A DNA stretch of 42,809 nucleotides from Deltaproteobacteria bacterium (GTDB lineage: Bacteria; Desulfobacterota; GWC2-55-46): NCBI GenBank assembly GCA_016219115.1, contig JACRCH010000045.1:1-42809 (forward strand), written 5' to 3'. The translations under genes and the position numbers were made by a program. Each line of letters begins with the position of its first letter. The first letter of the stretch is position 1. The notes under the pieces are model-generated. The model saw nothing but the letters and a program-made list of their open reading frames with translations. It ran no database searches and was not told where the DNA came from. Shown here piece after piece: positions 18,030 to 26,005 of the stretch.

Positions 18030-19286
18030 ATGACTGACCAGAAGATATCGTGCCCGCACTGCGGCAGGGTGATACCCCTTACCGAGACGCTCTCCAACCA
18101 GATAAAGGAGGATGTCAGGAAGGAGTACGAGAAGAGAGATGTAGAAAAAGAGCTTGAGTTCAAAAGGCGCGAAGACGAGATAACAAGAAAAAACCGCCAG
18201 ATCGAGGAGGAGAAGAAGGCCGTTGAGGAGATGGTCTCAAAGAGGCTTACCCTTGAGAAGGCGAAGCTGATGCAGGAGGCGAGCAAGAGGGCAAAAGACG
18301 AGATGGAGGTCGCCTTCAGGGATTTAAAGGAAGATAACGCCCGCAAGGACAGGCTCCTAGGCGACGCCCGGAGCGCGGAGCTGGAGCTGCGCAGAAAGAC
18401 CAGGGAACTCGAAGAGGAGAAAAAGGCCCTTGACCTCAAAGTGGCAAGAGAGATAGACGCCGAGAGGGAGAAGATAAGGCGGAGCACTTTAGAGATATTC
18501 TACGAGGAACACAGGCTTAAAGACCTCGAAAAGGACAAAAAGATCCATGACATGCTCAAGACCATAGAGGAGCTCAAGAGGAAGGGCGAGCAGGGCTCGA
18601 TGCAGACACAGGGAGAGGTGCTGGAGATGGACCTGGAGGCTTTGCTTAAGGCCCGTTTCCCGGTCGATGTGATAGAACCTGTGGCAAAGGGGATCAGGGG
18701 GGCCGATATCGTCCAGAGGGTCTACACGAGGGCCGGCGCGTTCTGCGGCACCATAGCCTGGGAGTCCAAGCGCACCAAGGCGTGGAACGATGAGTGGATA
18801 GGAAAGCTCAAAGACGACCAGCGCGAGATAAAGGCAGAGGCCGCCATCATCGTCACCGAGACGCTCCCGAAGGGGATAACGACCTTCGGCCTCCTTGAAG
18901 GCGTGTGGGTGACAGATGTGGCTACGGCCTCTAACCTGGCGGAGGTCCTGAGGGTGATGCTCATCCAGCTCGCCCACTCCAGGCTTTCGGCCGTTGGCAA
19001 GGGCGAGAAGATGGAGGCGATATACAACTACCTTTCCGGCCCTGAATTCAAGCACAAGATTGAGGCCATCGTTGAGTCTTTCACCACCATGAAGGAAGAC
19101 CTCGACAGGGAAAAAAACGCCGTGTTGAAGCTATGGGCCAAGAGGGAGAAGCAGATCGAGCGGGTCCAGACGAACACTCTTTGCATGTACGGGGACATGC
19201 AGGGGATCATCGGGGCTTCCTTGCCGGAGATAAAGTCGCTGGAACTCGGGGCCGGAGACGGGAGTGAGGATGAGGAGCGGCAGTAG
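18030..19286 (+). CDS. DUF2130 family protein with zinc knuckle, coiled coil and nuclease-like domain
   Basis: A 418-residue protein of unknown function. It begins with a CPHCG knuckle (residues 8-12). A very charged coiled coil, rich in Glu, Lys and Arg, covers about residues 25-185. A globular C-terminal domain follows, containing GADIVQRVY and TIAWESKRTKAW. The spacing of the Asp and the E-S-K resembles a PD-(D/E)XK nuclease core, which is consistent with what I recall of DUF2130 proteins. The target, if it is a nuclease, is unknown. The ATG has a GAAGGGAT element upstream. It stands alone, with no restriction or defence partners nearby. Confidence 0.8.
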   Translation: MTDQKISCPHCGRVIPLTETLSNQIKEDVRKEYEKRDVEKELEFKRREDEITRKNRQIEEEKKAVEEMVSKRLTLEKAKLMQEASKRAKDEMEVAFRDLKEDNARKDRLLGDARSAELELRRKTRELEEEKKALDLKVAREIDAEREKIRRSTLEIFYEEHRLKDLEKDKKIHDMLKTIEELKRKGEQGSMQTQGEVLEMDLEALLKARFPVDVIEPVAKGIRGADIVQRVYTRAGAFCGTIAWESKRTKAWNDEWIGKLKDDQREIKAEAAIIVTETLPKGITTFGLLEGVWVTDVATASNLAEVLRVMLIQLAHSRLSAVGKGEKMEAIYNYLSGPEFKHKIEAIVESFTTMKEDLDREKNAVLKLWAKREKQIERVQTNTLCMYGDMQGIIGASLPEIKSLELGAGDGSEDEERQ

Positions 19287-19306
19287 ACGGGGGAAAATCG
19301 TCTTAA

Positions 19307-19420
19307 AAGGCTGTTGAAAAACGGCGCGATCCACCATTCGGCCTTCGGGTTGGCGCTACGGCAATCCGGGGACGGACTTTTTCATCAATATGACTGTATT
19401 TGGTAAGGCGTAACTCCCCG
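19307..19420 (+). repeat. GGCTGTTGAAAAAC repeat family, copy B (degenerate)
   Basis: It starts AAAAGGCTGTTGAAAAACGG, then has ATCCGGGGACGGA and GGTAAGGCG in the same order as copy A. The middle and tail have diverged. It sits just after the DUF2130 stop, as copy A sits on the birA stop. Confidence 0.45.
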
Positions 19421-19475
19421 AGATTCCGGGATATTCTCTTTTTTCCTGCGGCGTGGAGTTTTTTGGGAAATTTGG

Positions 19476-19484
19476 TGTTATAAT
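19476..19484 (+). promoter_or_regulatory. Extended -10 promoter element
   Basis: TG-T-TATAAT is a perfect extended -10 box; the -35 region is poor (GAGTTT at 17 nt). It would give a leader of about 160 nt ahead of the methyltransferase, containing an AGGAGG (19491-19496) without an adjacent start codon and a partial CTTG-hairpin repeat. Confidence 0.45.
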
Positions 19485-19562
19485 TTGTGCAGGAGGCCAT
19501 AGAAAAAAAGATACCTGACGCTCTTTGCGGCAGCAATTGAAGATGCATCGCGAGCGCGTTTT

Positions 19563-19595
19563 TTGCAGCAAGGCTTGCGGGGTGGTTTATAGAAT
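19563..19595 (+). repeat. Partial CTTG-hairpin repeat (terminal part)
   Basis: GCAGCAAGGCTTGCGGGGTG followed by GTTTATAGAAT matches the right end of the element at 25912-26005. Only the third hairpin remains. A small CCTGTT/AACAGG inverted repeat follows at 19617-19632. Confidence 0.45.
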
Positions 19596-19652
19596 ACAAA
19601 AAAACCTGCCCGGCGTCCTGTTATTTAACAGGTCGCGGACATGGAGGGACCC

Positions 19653-20288
19653 ATGAAAAAACTTGAAGACAACCACAGTGAATTGCACCGCCGCCGTGAG
19701 TTTCCCGACTGGGAGAAGATGTATGTAGAGCAGGCGGTCGAGACGATGCCGTGGTTCCATCCGGAGCTTGACGCGGACCTCGATAAGGCGCTTGACAGGC
19801 TTTCCATCGACTCCGGCTCGTTTTTAGACCTCGGCACGGGCCCCGGGACCCAGGCTTTGGCCTTGGCGGAGCGCGGCTTCAGGGTGACAGGCACCGATAT
19901 CTCAAAGACGGCCGTAAGGAAGGCCGCGGCCTTGACAGCGGAAAAGGGGCTCGACCTGGTATTCAAACAGGATGACATATTAAAGACCGGCCTCAATAAA
20001 AAGTTCAATTGCATCTTCGACCGGGGCTGCTTCCATGTGCTCGCTCCGGAGAAGAGGGGCGAATACGTAAAGACCGCTTCAGAGCTCCTTGAGCCGGGCG
20101 GGTATCTCTTTTTAAAGACCTTTTCCTTTGAGGAGACGATGGAAGGGGGGCCGTACCGCTTCACCCCGGATGAGATAAAAGTTCTCTTTGAGAAAAGGTT
20201 CGAGGTCGTCTCCATCGGGGAGTCGAGGTACTACGGGACGCTCCCGACGCTGCCGAAGGCCCTTTTTTGCGTACTTAGAAAGAGGTGA
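19653..20288 (+). CDS. Class I SAM-dependent methyltransferase
   Basis: A Rossmann-fold methyltransferase of about 211 residues. Motif I is FLDLGTGPGTQALALAERGF, the acidic end of strand 2 is VTGTDIS, and post-motifs include QDDIL and FDRGCFHVLAP, similar to thiopurine/thiol methyltransferase-like proteins. The substrate cannot be inferred. There are two candidate ATGs: 19641, and 19653 which is preceded by GGAGGG. I prefer the second, although its spacing is short. It converges on the PhnP-like gene across a strong terminator. Confidence 0.82.
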   Translation: MKKLEDNHSELHRRREFPDWEKMYVEQAVETMPWFHPELDADLDKALDRLSIDSGSFLDLGTGPGTQALALAERGFRVTGTDISKTAVRKAAALTAEKGLDLVFKQDDILKTGLNKKFNCIFDRGCFHVLAPEKRGEYVKTASELLEPGGYLFLKTFSFEETMEGGPYRFTPDEIKVLFEKRFEVVSIGESRYYGTLPTLPKALFCVLRKR

Positions 20289-20333
20289 TATCTTTAAAGG
20301 TCTAAGGACGCTACAGGCATTCTCCGGACCGAA

Positions 20334-20372
20334 AGAAGGCCGGCCTTTTAAAAAAGGCCGGCCTTCTTTTTT
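20334..20372 (+). terminator. Strong terminator between convergent genes
   Basis: A perfect 15-bp stem (AGAAGGCCGGCCTTT and its complement) around TAAA, followed by TTTTTT. It ends the methyltransferase transcript and may also serve the convergent gene less efficiently. Confidence 0.88.
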
Positions 20373-20393
20373 CAGCGGTCGCCGGGCGCGGCG

Positions 20394-21152
20394 TTAGAGT
20401 TCCACTTCAAGCCCGTCGTACGCCAGCCCTATCCCCTCAGGGAGAAGCGGGTCGTCTTTGGTGTAGTCGAGGCTGTGGCCAAGGTGCGTTAATAAGGTCC
20501 TTTTGGGGTTTATCGCCCTGGAGGCTTCCACCGCCTGTTCCACGGTGAAGTGCGTCGGGTGGGGCTTGTGCCTCAACGCCCCGAGCACCAGAAGATCGAG
20601 GCCTTTAAGCAGCCTGAGGGAGGCGTCAGGGATGGAGCTGCAGTCCGTAAGATACGCCACCTTTCCCACGCGGTAGCCGTAGATAACCGCGTTTCCGTGG
20701 AGGATCTCTACCGGGGTCACTCCGATCCCGTCAATGTCAAAGGGGGCCTCTACTGCCGTTGCCGTAAGGTTCGGCTTCCATCCGTCGTAAGCGTCCTTCC
20801 TGAAGATGTAGTCGAACATGACCTTTATCCGCTCGACGGTATGACCGCTTCCGTAGCATGGGATCGGGCCGTTTTGAATCAGGTTGAAGGCACGCAGGTC
20901 GTCTATCCCGTGTATGTGGTCGGCGTGAGGGTGGGTGAAAAGGACGGCGTCGATCTTTTCTATCCCGTTGGCCAGAGACTGGGACCTTAAGTCCGTGGAG
21001 GTGTCTATGAGTATGTTTTTGCCGCGGGTCTTGATGAGCGCCGAGGCCCGCATGCGCCTGTTACGGGGGTCCTTTGAAGAGCACACGCCGCAGTGGCAGC
21101 CGATAACAGGGACGCCCGTGGATGTGCCGCAGCCTAATATTCGGAGTTTCAT
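20394..21152 (-). CDS. Metallo-beta-lactamase fold hydrolase, PhnP-like
   Basis: A 252-residue dinuclear metal hydrolase. The core motif is THPHADHIHG (H74, H76, D78, H79), with later metal ligands in YLTDCSS and LTHLGHS. The N-terminus has GCGTSTGVPVIGCHCGVC, in which C19, C21 and C24 match the structural zinc site of PhnP (phosphoribosyl 1,2-cyclic phosphodiesterase). No phn genes are nearby, so the substrate may instead be another cyclic phosphodiester or nucleotide. It is the last gene of the minus-strand group from 23531. No clear ribosome binding site is visible. Confidence 0.85.
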   Translation of the reverse strand: MKLRILGCGTSTGVPVIGCHCGVCSSKDPRNRRMRASALIKTRGKNILIDTSTDLRSQSLANGIEKIDAVLFTHPHADHIHGIDDLRAFNLIQNGPIPCYGSGHTVERIKVMFDYIFRKDAYDGWKPNLTATAVEAPFDIDGIGVTPVEILHGNAVIYGYRVGKVAYLTDCSSIPDASLRLLKGLDLLVLGALRHKPHPTHFTVEQAVEASRAINPKRTLLTHLGHSLDYTKDDPLLPEGIGLAYDGLEVEL

Positions 21153-21257
21153 TGGACAGATAAAGGGGACTTAACAGGCACGGCGGCCGTTAAGCGTTTT
21201 ATGGATAAAGCGCCGGGAAAAAAAGACAGCGTACTTTATCGGGTGATGGTCAGCGGC

Positions 21258-21497
21258 CTAAGACTGCTTCTTGAACTCTCCGACAACCGTAAGCTCCCCG
21301 ATGACCTCTCCGTCGTGAGGGGCGTCGGCCATGTACTCGGTAAGGTCGCAGCCGGAGAAGTGCTCAAAGTGCATGCCGTCTATGAAAAGAGGGCTGTTGG
21401 TGGCGTCGTAGACCTTGCCTTTGTACGCGAAGTATATGGGGTTTTCAGGGTTGCTGCCGTCGTATTTCTTAAGTTCGTTCTCGTCGAATATTTTCAT
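21258..21497 (-). CDS. Small cytochrome b5-like heme-binding protein
   Basis: A 79-residue single-domain protein without signal peptide. KIFDENELKKYDG, IYFAYKGKVYDATNS and GMHFEHFSGCDLTEYM are the cytochrome b5-like heme/steroid-binding fold as found in short bacterial proteins of this class. The two histidines in HFEH and the tyrosines are candidate heme ligands. It lies 61 bp after the M50 protease gene and is probably co-transcribed. Its partner is unknown. Confidence 0.85.
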   Translation of the reverse strand: MKIFDENELKKYDGSNPENPIYFAYKGKVYDATNSPLFIDGMHFEHFSGCDLTEYMADAPHDGEVIGELTVVGEFKKQS

Positions 21498-21558
21498 CGG
21501 AAGTGATCTTGCAGCCTGTCCTCTCGCGGCATTTAATGCTTTTTTTGTAAGATACGCT

Positions 21559-22476
21559 TTAAATAATATAAAACGGCGTCGGCATGAAAGTCAATATAAA
21601 TACCAGGATGGTAGCCAGGCATATGAGCTTTCTTTTGCCGTCCATCGGCCTGTGCTGGTCTTCTATGGGGGGGTGCCGCAACCCTATTATCGAGATGAGC
21701 GCGGCCCATATGAACCAGCCCGGCCAGGTCAGCAATCCCAGCACGACGAGCAAGGCCACCATGAGGATGGAAAAGAGTCTGTGCCTGGGGCCTATGAGGG
21801 CGTATACCATGTGCCCTCCGTCGAGCTGGCCTATCGGCAAGAGGTTCATGGCCGTGACGAACATCCCTATCCAGCCGGCGAACGCCACCGGGTGCAGGAA
21901 GACATCGAACCCTTCGGGCACCGCTCCGACGGTAAGGTAGGAGAGCAGATGGAATATGATGGACGAGCCGAGCCCGATGGCCTCGCCTGAGACGTTCTTG
22001 GGTAAAACGGCGGACAGCTTAAGCCCCCAGAAGGTCACGCCCAGGGCCACGGCAAACCCGGAAAGAGGGCCGGCCGAGCCGATGTCGACCAGCGCGTTCT
22101 TGGTCGTTATCGGGGATTTTATCCTTATGACGGCCCCGAAGGTCCCTATCATCGGGGGGAAGGGCGGGCCGGGTATGAAGATCGGAAGCGTTGTAGCGAC
22201 CCCGTGCCTCCTCGACGCGATATAATGCCCGAGCTCGTGGGTCCCGAGGATAAGAAGCAGCGACGCGGAGAACGGGACGCCCTTTGTAAGTTCGAGAGGG
22301 TTCTTGAGGATGTCAGCCCCCTGGTACATCGCCCCGGCGATTATGGTGGTAACGACCGTTATGATGAAAAGGACGGCCGGCAACAGGAGTCTCGGCCTGT
22401 CCGTCCGGGGCTTTAGCCGGAAGACAAATCCGCCCATGTCGTTATTATCGTATCCGTAGCGGTCTTCGGTGGTCAT
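21559..22476 (-). CDS. Site-2 protease family (M50) membrane metalloprotease
   Basis: A 305-residue integral membrane protein of six or so helices. The zinc site is HELGH (80-84) inside a helix, and the third ligand is D219 in NLLPIGQLDGGH. There is no PDZ domain, so it is the short form rather than an RseP-like regulator of the sigma-E type. It is expected to cleave substrates within the membrane, though none can be named. The start overlaps the upstream AI-2E-type permease gene by 4 bp (ATGA), so the two are translationally coupled. Confidence 0.9.
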   Translation of the reverse strand: MTTEDRYGYDNNDMGGFVFRLKPRTDRPRLLLPAVLFIITVVTTIIAGAMYQGADILKNPLELTKGVPFSASLLLILGTHELGHYIASRRHGVATTLPIFIPGPPFPPMIGTFGAVIRIKSPITTKNALVDIGSAGPLSGFAVALGVTFWGLKLSAVLPKNVSGEAIGLGSSIIFHLLSYLTVGAVPEGFDVFLHPVAFAGWIGMFVTAMNLLPIGQLDGGHMVYALIGPRHRLFSILMVALLVVLGLLTWPGWFIWAALISIIGLRHPPIEDQHRPMDGKRKLICLATILVFILTFMPTPFYII

Positions 22477-23531
22477 CCTGCCCAGGTGTTCTTTTTCTTT
22501 ACCGAGTCACGGTACATCTCAACGGCCGCCAGCGCTATGCTTACGATAAGCGGCCCGGCTATGATGCCTATGAGGCCGAATACGTTTACCGCGCCGAGGA
22601 TGCTGAAGAAAAGCAGTAGCGGGTGTATGTTCGTCTCGCCGCTCATTATCATCGGCCGCAATAAATTGTCTATAAGGCTTACTATCACGGCCGACCAGAC
22701 CAGCAGTATTGTGGCCTTGGTGTAGCTCCCGATTACAAAAAGGTATATGACGGCGGGCCCCCATACGAAGGCCGTGCCTATGCCCGGTATGAATGAGAGC
22801 AAAAACATCATGAAACCCCAGAGTATCGGGGCGGATAAGCCCAGCGCCCAGAAGGCCAGTCCGCCGAGGATCCCCTGCGCCGCCCCGACCATGATGCCGC
22901 CGTTTATCGCGGCCGAGATGACGGCCCTGTTTTTTTCGATCACCCTTTCTTTTTCGCTCTGCGAGAGTGGCAGGAGATCCTTTGTCAGGTTCAAGAGCTT
23001 GCCGCCGTCCTTGAAGAGGAAGTACATGCCGAAGAACGACAGGACCATGTTGAAGACCAGCTCCGCGAAGCTTTTGATGAAGCTTTTGAGCCCCGCCGCC
23101 GTAAAGGTCGCTATTTCCTTGAGGCTGTCGGCGAATATCCCCCTCAAATCCATGGACGAGATATCGATGTAGCGGCCGAGGTACCTCTCGATGGCCGGGA
23201 AGATGAACATCGGGGAGTTATGGGCCCTGGCCGAGATCCCGGTTACCTGCGATTCAGCCAACTGGTAGATGTGCAGCAGCTCCGTGGCCATCATGGCGCC
23301 GATGATCGCCATGGGGATTATGAGGAAAAAAGCTATGGTAAGGCAGGCCAGAAGCGAGGCCAGGGATTCCCGCCCGTTGAGTTTTTTAACGAGCCACGCG
23401 TAGTAGGGGTAGAATATTATCGCGAAAGCGACCGCCCAAAATACCGGGATTAAAAAAGGGGCCATGACCAGGTACATCAGGTACCCGATCAGGAGCGCCA
23501 GCACGAGCGTCAATATGTGTTCAGATTTCAT
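22473..23531 (-). CDS. AI-2E family transporter (PerM/YdiK-like permease)
   Basis: A 352-residue polytopic membrane protein with the family pattern: two helix pairs at the N-terminus, a soluble insert at about 85-190 (AESQVTGISARAHN to DLLPLSQSEKERV), and four or more C-terminal helices with GILGGLAFWALG, FIPGIGTAFVWGPA and DNLLRPMIMSG. Members export diverse compounds or act as sodium/proton exchangers, so the AI-2 name is not evidence for quorum sensing. It is the first gene of the minus-strand group, behind a recognisable promoter. Confidence 0.9.
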   Translation of the reverse strand: MKSEHILTLVLALLIGYLMYLVMAPFLIPVFWAVAFAIIFYPYYAWLVKKLNGRESLASLLACLTIAFFLIIPMAIIGAMMATELLHIYQLAESQVTGISARAHNSPMFIFPAIERYLGRYIDISSMDLRGIFADSLKEIATFTAAGLKSFIKSFAELVFNMVLSFFGMYFLFKDGGKLLNLTKDLLPLSQSEKERVIEKNRAVISAAINGGIMVGAAQGILGGLAFWALGLSAPILWGFMMFLLSFIPGIGTAFVWGPAVIYLFVIGSYTKATILLVWSAVIVSLIDNLLRPMIMSGETNIHPLLLFFSILGAVNVFGLIGIIAGPLIVSIALAAVEMYRDSVKKKNTWAG

Positions 23532-23587
23532 GTTTTTGTATCTCTTGGAGGAGGGGAATGTTTTTTTTGATTTTCCGCCTCCTTCCC

Positions 23588-23615
23588 AGTATAATAATAT
23601 TTTATCAAATTACAA
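23588..23615 (-). promoter_or_regulatory. Predicted promoter of the permease-protease group
   Basis: On the minus strand, TTGTAA (23615-23610), a 16-nt spacer and TATACT (23593-23588). The leader to the ATG at 23531 would be about 50 nt. Confidence 0.55.
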
Positions 23616-23660
23616 GGAGATTTAGCGGCGACCTCCGCTGGCCCCTTGGTCCGGAAGCGA

Positions 23661-23760
23661 TTTTAATCCCCTTTCGGGGTTTAATTCCCTGCGGCTTGCC
23701 GCAGGGAATTTTTGAACAGACTTTCTAAGAATACCCCGCTGCTTGCGGCGGGGTAGTTTA
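23661..23760 (+). repeat. Three-hairpin CTTG element, best-preserved copy
   Basis: It begins ATTTTAAT, then CCCC/GGGG around TTTC (23668-23679). Next is a perfect 12-bp stem AATTCCCTGCGG with loop CTTG (23683-23710) and a following TTTT. Last is ACCCCGCTG/CGGCGGGGT with loop CTTG (23733-23754), then AGTTTA. The order of parts matches 25793-26005 and 40702-40800. The middle hairpin plus T-run could also act as a terminator. It lies between divergent genes. Confidence 0.65.
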
Positions 23761-23788
23761 TTACTGTTAATAAGGAGACGGGAAGTTT

Positions 23789-24799
23789 ATGACAAAGGCT
23801 GTCGCGCTGCTTTCAGGGGGTCTGGATTCCACTCTGGCCGTCAAACTCATGCTGGACCAGGGTATCGAGGTCTACGCGCTTAATTTTACCTCGGCCTTCT
23901 GCACCTGCAACTCCGGCGGGGTGAACAAAGGAGGGTGCAAGAGCGAGTCTAAAAGGGTCGCCGACGAGTTCGGCATCAACATAAAGGTGATGACCAAGGG
24001 GCTCGACTACATAGAGATAGTGCGTAACGCCAGGCACGGCTACGGCAAGGGGATGAACCCGTGCGTGGACTGCAGGATTTACATGTTCAGGCAGGCCAGG
24101 GAGTATATGAAAGAGATCGGGGCCTCCTTCATCATAACGGGAGAGGTCCTGGGACAGAGGCCGATGAGCCAGAGGAAGGACGCCTTCAGGATCATAGAGG
24201 CCGAAAGCGGACTGGAGGGGCTTATTTTAAGACCCCTGTCGGCCAAGCAGCTCGAGCCCACGATACCTGAGAAGAACGGGCTTGTGGACCGCGAAAAGCT
24301 CCTTGACGTCCTCGGCAGGAGCAGAAGGCAGCAGATAGACCTTGCCGAGGAGCTTAATGTAAACGACTACCCGTGCCCCTCCGGCGGGTGTCTTCTTACG
24401 GACAAGATATTCTCCAGGAAGGTCAGAGACCTCCTGACAAACAAGCGGGATGTGACCAAAAAAGACCTCTCGCTTCTTAAGGCTGGCCGTCACTTCAGGT
24501 ATAATGGCGTCAAGATTATCGTCGGCAAGAACGAGGCTGACAATGTGAAGCTCAAGGCCCTGGTGCAGCCCGGAGACACGCTCATAGAACCGGCGGATTT
24601 CCCGGGGCCGGTGGCGATAGCCGAGGGCGCGGCTGAAAACGGGTCTCTCAAGTTCGCCGGGGGCCTCATATTGAGATACGCCCTTGAGAAGGCGGCCGGC
24701 AAAAGAAGGCTCAAGGCCACCCGTGAAAACGCCTCCGAGGAGTTCGAGGTCTCTGAACCGGTTGATGAGAGGGTTCTGGAGGAGTCAAGGATATGCTGA
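23789..24799 (+). CDS. ThiI/MnmA-like PP-loop tRNA thiolation protein
   Basis: A 336-residue N-type ATP pyrophosphatase with the PP-loop SGGLDST at 9-15. The middle resembles tRNA sulfuration enzymes, with GEVLGQRPMSQRKDAF and a NDYPCPSGGCLLT block. The C-terminal region (KAGRHFRYNGVKIIVGKNEADN) resembles an NFACT-R-type RNA-binding domain. Cysteines C92 and C95 (NPCVDCR) with C196 and C201 fit the CxxC plus distal Cys pattern of [4Fe-4S]-dependent tRNA thiolases; further cysteines are C38, C40 and C50. The exact uridine target is unknown. It overlaps larE by 7 bp. Confidence 0.78.
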   Translation: MTKAVALLSGGLDSTLAVKLMLDQGIEVYALNFTSAFCTCNSGGVNKGGCKSESKRVADEFGINIKVMTKGLDYIEIVRNARHGYGKGMNPCVDCRIYMFRQAREYMKEIGASFIITGEVLGQRPMSQRKDAFRIIEAESGLEGLILRPLSAKQLEPTIPEKNGLVDREKLLDVLGRSRRQQIDLAEELNVNDYPCPSGGCLLTDKIFSRKVRDLLTNKRDVTKKDLSLLKAGRHFRYNGVKIIVGKNEADNVKLKALVQPGDTLIEPADFPGPVAIAEGAAENGSLKFAGGLILRYALEKAAGKRRLKATRENASEEFEVSEPVDERVLEESRIC

Positions 24800-25692
24800 A
24801 CGAGGCCGCCCAAAGGCCTACTGCCGGCGCGTTTGCGGCGGGAGTGGACCTGGGAGGGGAAGAGGTCCGGGAGTCGGCCCGCTTGAAGCTCGGCAGGCTT
24901 AAAGCGATACTGACGGAGATGGGCCAGGTCCTTGTGGCGTTCTCCGGCGGGGTGGACTCCACTTTTCTTGTGAAGGCGGCGCGAGAAGTCCTCGGGGACG
25001 GGGCAGCCGCTTTGACCGCCACGTCTCCGACTTACCCTGAAAGAGAATTCAAAGAAGCGTGCAGGCTCGCTGTAGAGATGGGCGTCAGGCACATCGTGGT
25101 AGAGTCAAACGAGCTTGAGATACCTAACTTCGCCGAGAACACCGAGGACAGGTGTTATTTCTGCAAGAGCGAGCTCTTCCGGATAGCGTTAAACCACGCG
25201 GCCTTCATGGGGATATCAACCGTCGCCGACGGCTCCAACGCGGATGACCTGTCCGACTACCGTCCGGGTAAAATCGCCGCCGGGGAACTCGGCATAAGAA
25301 GCCCGCTCCAGGAGGCGGCGCTCACCAAGCAGGAGATAAGGGTCTTGAGTAAAGAGATGGGGCTTACTACATGGAACAAGCCGAGTTTCGCGTGCCTGTC
25401 TTCGAGGTTCCCATACGGCACAAGGATAACCGGGGAGAGGCTCGATAAGGTCAATAGAGGCGAGGACCTGATGAGGGACCTGGGGTTCAACCAGTTCAGG
25501 GTCCGCTACCACGGGGATACTGTCAGGCTTGAGGTGGAGCCGGGGGCCATCGGAAGGCTTGTGGACGAGGGGATAAGGGGTAAGGTAGTAAGGGGGTTCA
25601 AGGAGATAGGCTTTACCTATGTGACGATCGACCTTGAGGGCTACAGGACCGGCAGCATGAACGAGCCGCTTAAAAAAAAGACGCGGGGATAG
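24793..25692 (+). CDS. larE: ATP-dependent sacrificial sulfur transferase LarE
   Basis: PP-loop enzyme that inserts sulfur into the nickel-pincer nucleotide cofactor of lactate racemase-type enzymes. The PP-loop is AFSGGVDST, followed by TATSPTYPE and DGSNADDLSDYRPG. The cysteine used as sulfur donor in single-Cys LarE corresponds to C201 in KPSFACLSSRF. C121 and C124 (DRCYFC) add the CxxC seen in LarE proteins reported to bind a [4Fe-4S] cluster, so the catalytic version is open. It has about 20 extra N-terminal residues. larA, larB and larC are not in this window. The coupled start behind the tRNA-thiolase-like gene has an AGGAG element. Confidence 0.92.
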   Translation: MLNEAAQRPTAGAFAAGVDLGGEEVRESARLKLGRLKAILTEMGQVLVAFSGGVDSTFLVKAAREVLGDGAAALTATSPTYPEREFKEACRLAVEMGVRHIVVESNELEIPNFAENTEDRCYFCKSELFRIALNHAAFMGISTVADGSNADDLSDYRPGKIAAGELGIRSPLQEAALTKQEIRVLSKEMGLTTWNKPSFACLSSRFPYGTRITGERLDKVNRGEDLMRDLGFNQFRVRYHGDTVRLEVEPGAIGRLVDEGIRGKVVRGFKEIGFTYVTIDLEGYRTGSMNEPLKKKTRG

Positions 25693-25716
25693 GGGTTGCC
25701 AAGAGAATGTTTTTGC

Positions 25717-25748
25717 GACACCCTCCTGTTGAAGGAGGGTGTCTTTTT
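25717..25748 (+). terminator. Rho-independent terminator after larE
   Basis: A perfect 11-bp stem GACACCCTCCT/AGGAGGGTGTC around GTTGA, followed by TTTTT. Confidence 0.9.
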
Positions 25749-25792
25749 GTTCCGGCGGTCTGAAAACCCCGGGGAGCGCGTGGCTTGACTGT

Positions 25793-26005
25793 TTTAATAT
25801 TTCCTTCGGGTTGAATGGGTGTGCCACTCCGCAATCCCATCGCTTTAGCGGCGGGTCAAGGCTGGCAAATACAAATGATCTTCCATACCATCAAAATTCT
25901 CCGTCATTTATGGCGGAGAATTTTAATTAAGCGCGGCTTGCCGCGTATATAAAAACAGATCTCCCTTCGGGAAACCCCGCTGGCAAGGCTTGCGGGGTGG
26001 TTCAT
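25793..26005 (+). repeat. CTTG-hairpin element, copy split by extra sequence
   Basis: The left end TTTTAATATTTCCTTCGGGT is at 25794-25813. The right part at 25912-26005 has CGCGG-CTTG-CCGCG (25932-25945), ATATAAAAACAGAT, CCCTTCGGG and ACCCCGC/GCGGGGT, then GGTTCAT. Between them lies unrelated DNA with an AAAATTCTCCG/CGGAGAATTTT hairpin (25893-25924) that looks like a bidirectional terminator. The terminal GGTTCA supplies, on the minus strand, the TGA stop of the next gene. Confidence 0.55.

Noticed and set aside
22473-23531. Evidence for AI-2 quorum sensing
   Set aside because: The family name is historical. No luxS or lsr genes are present, and members transport other compounds.
25216-25827. 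A 203-codon minus-strand frame opposite larE
   Set aside because: It is antisense to the well-supported larE. Its start lies in a repeat that encodes NPKEILK, so the apparent N-terminus is repeat-derived.
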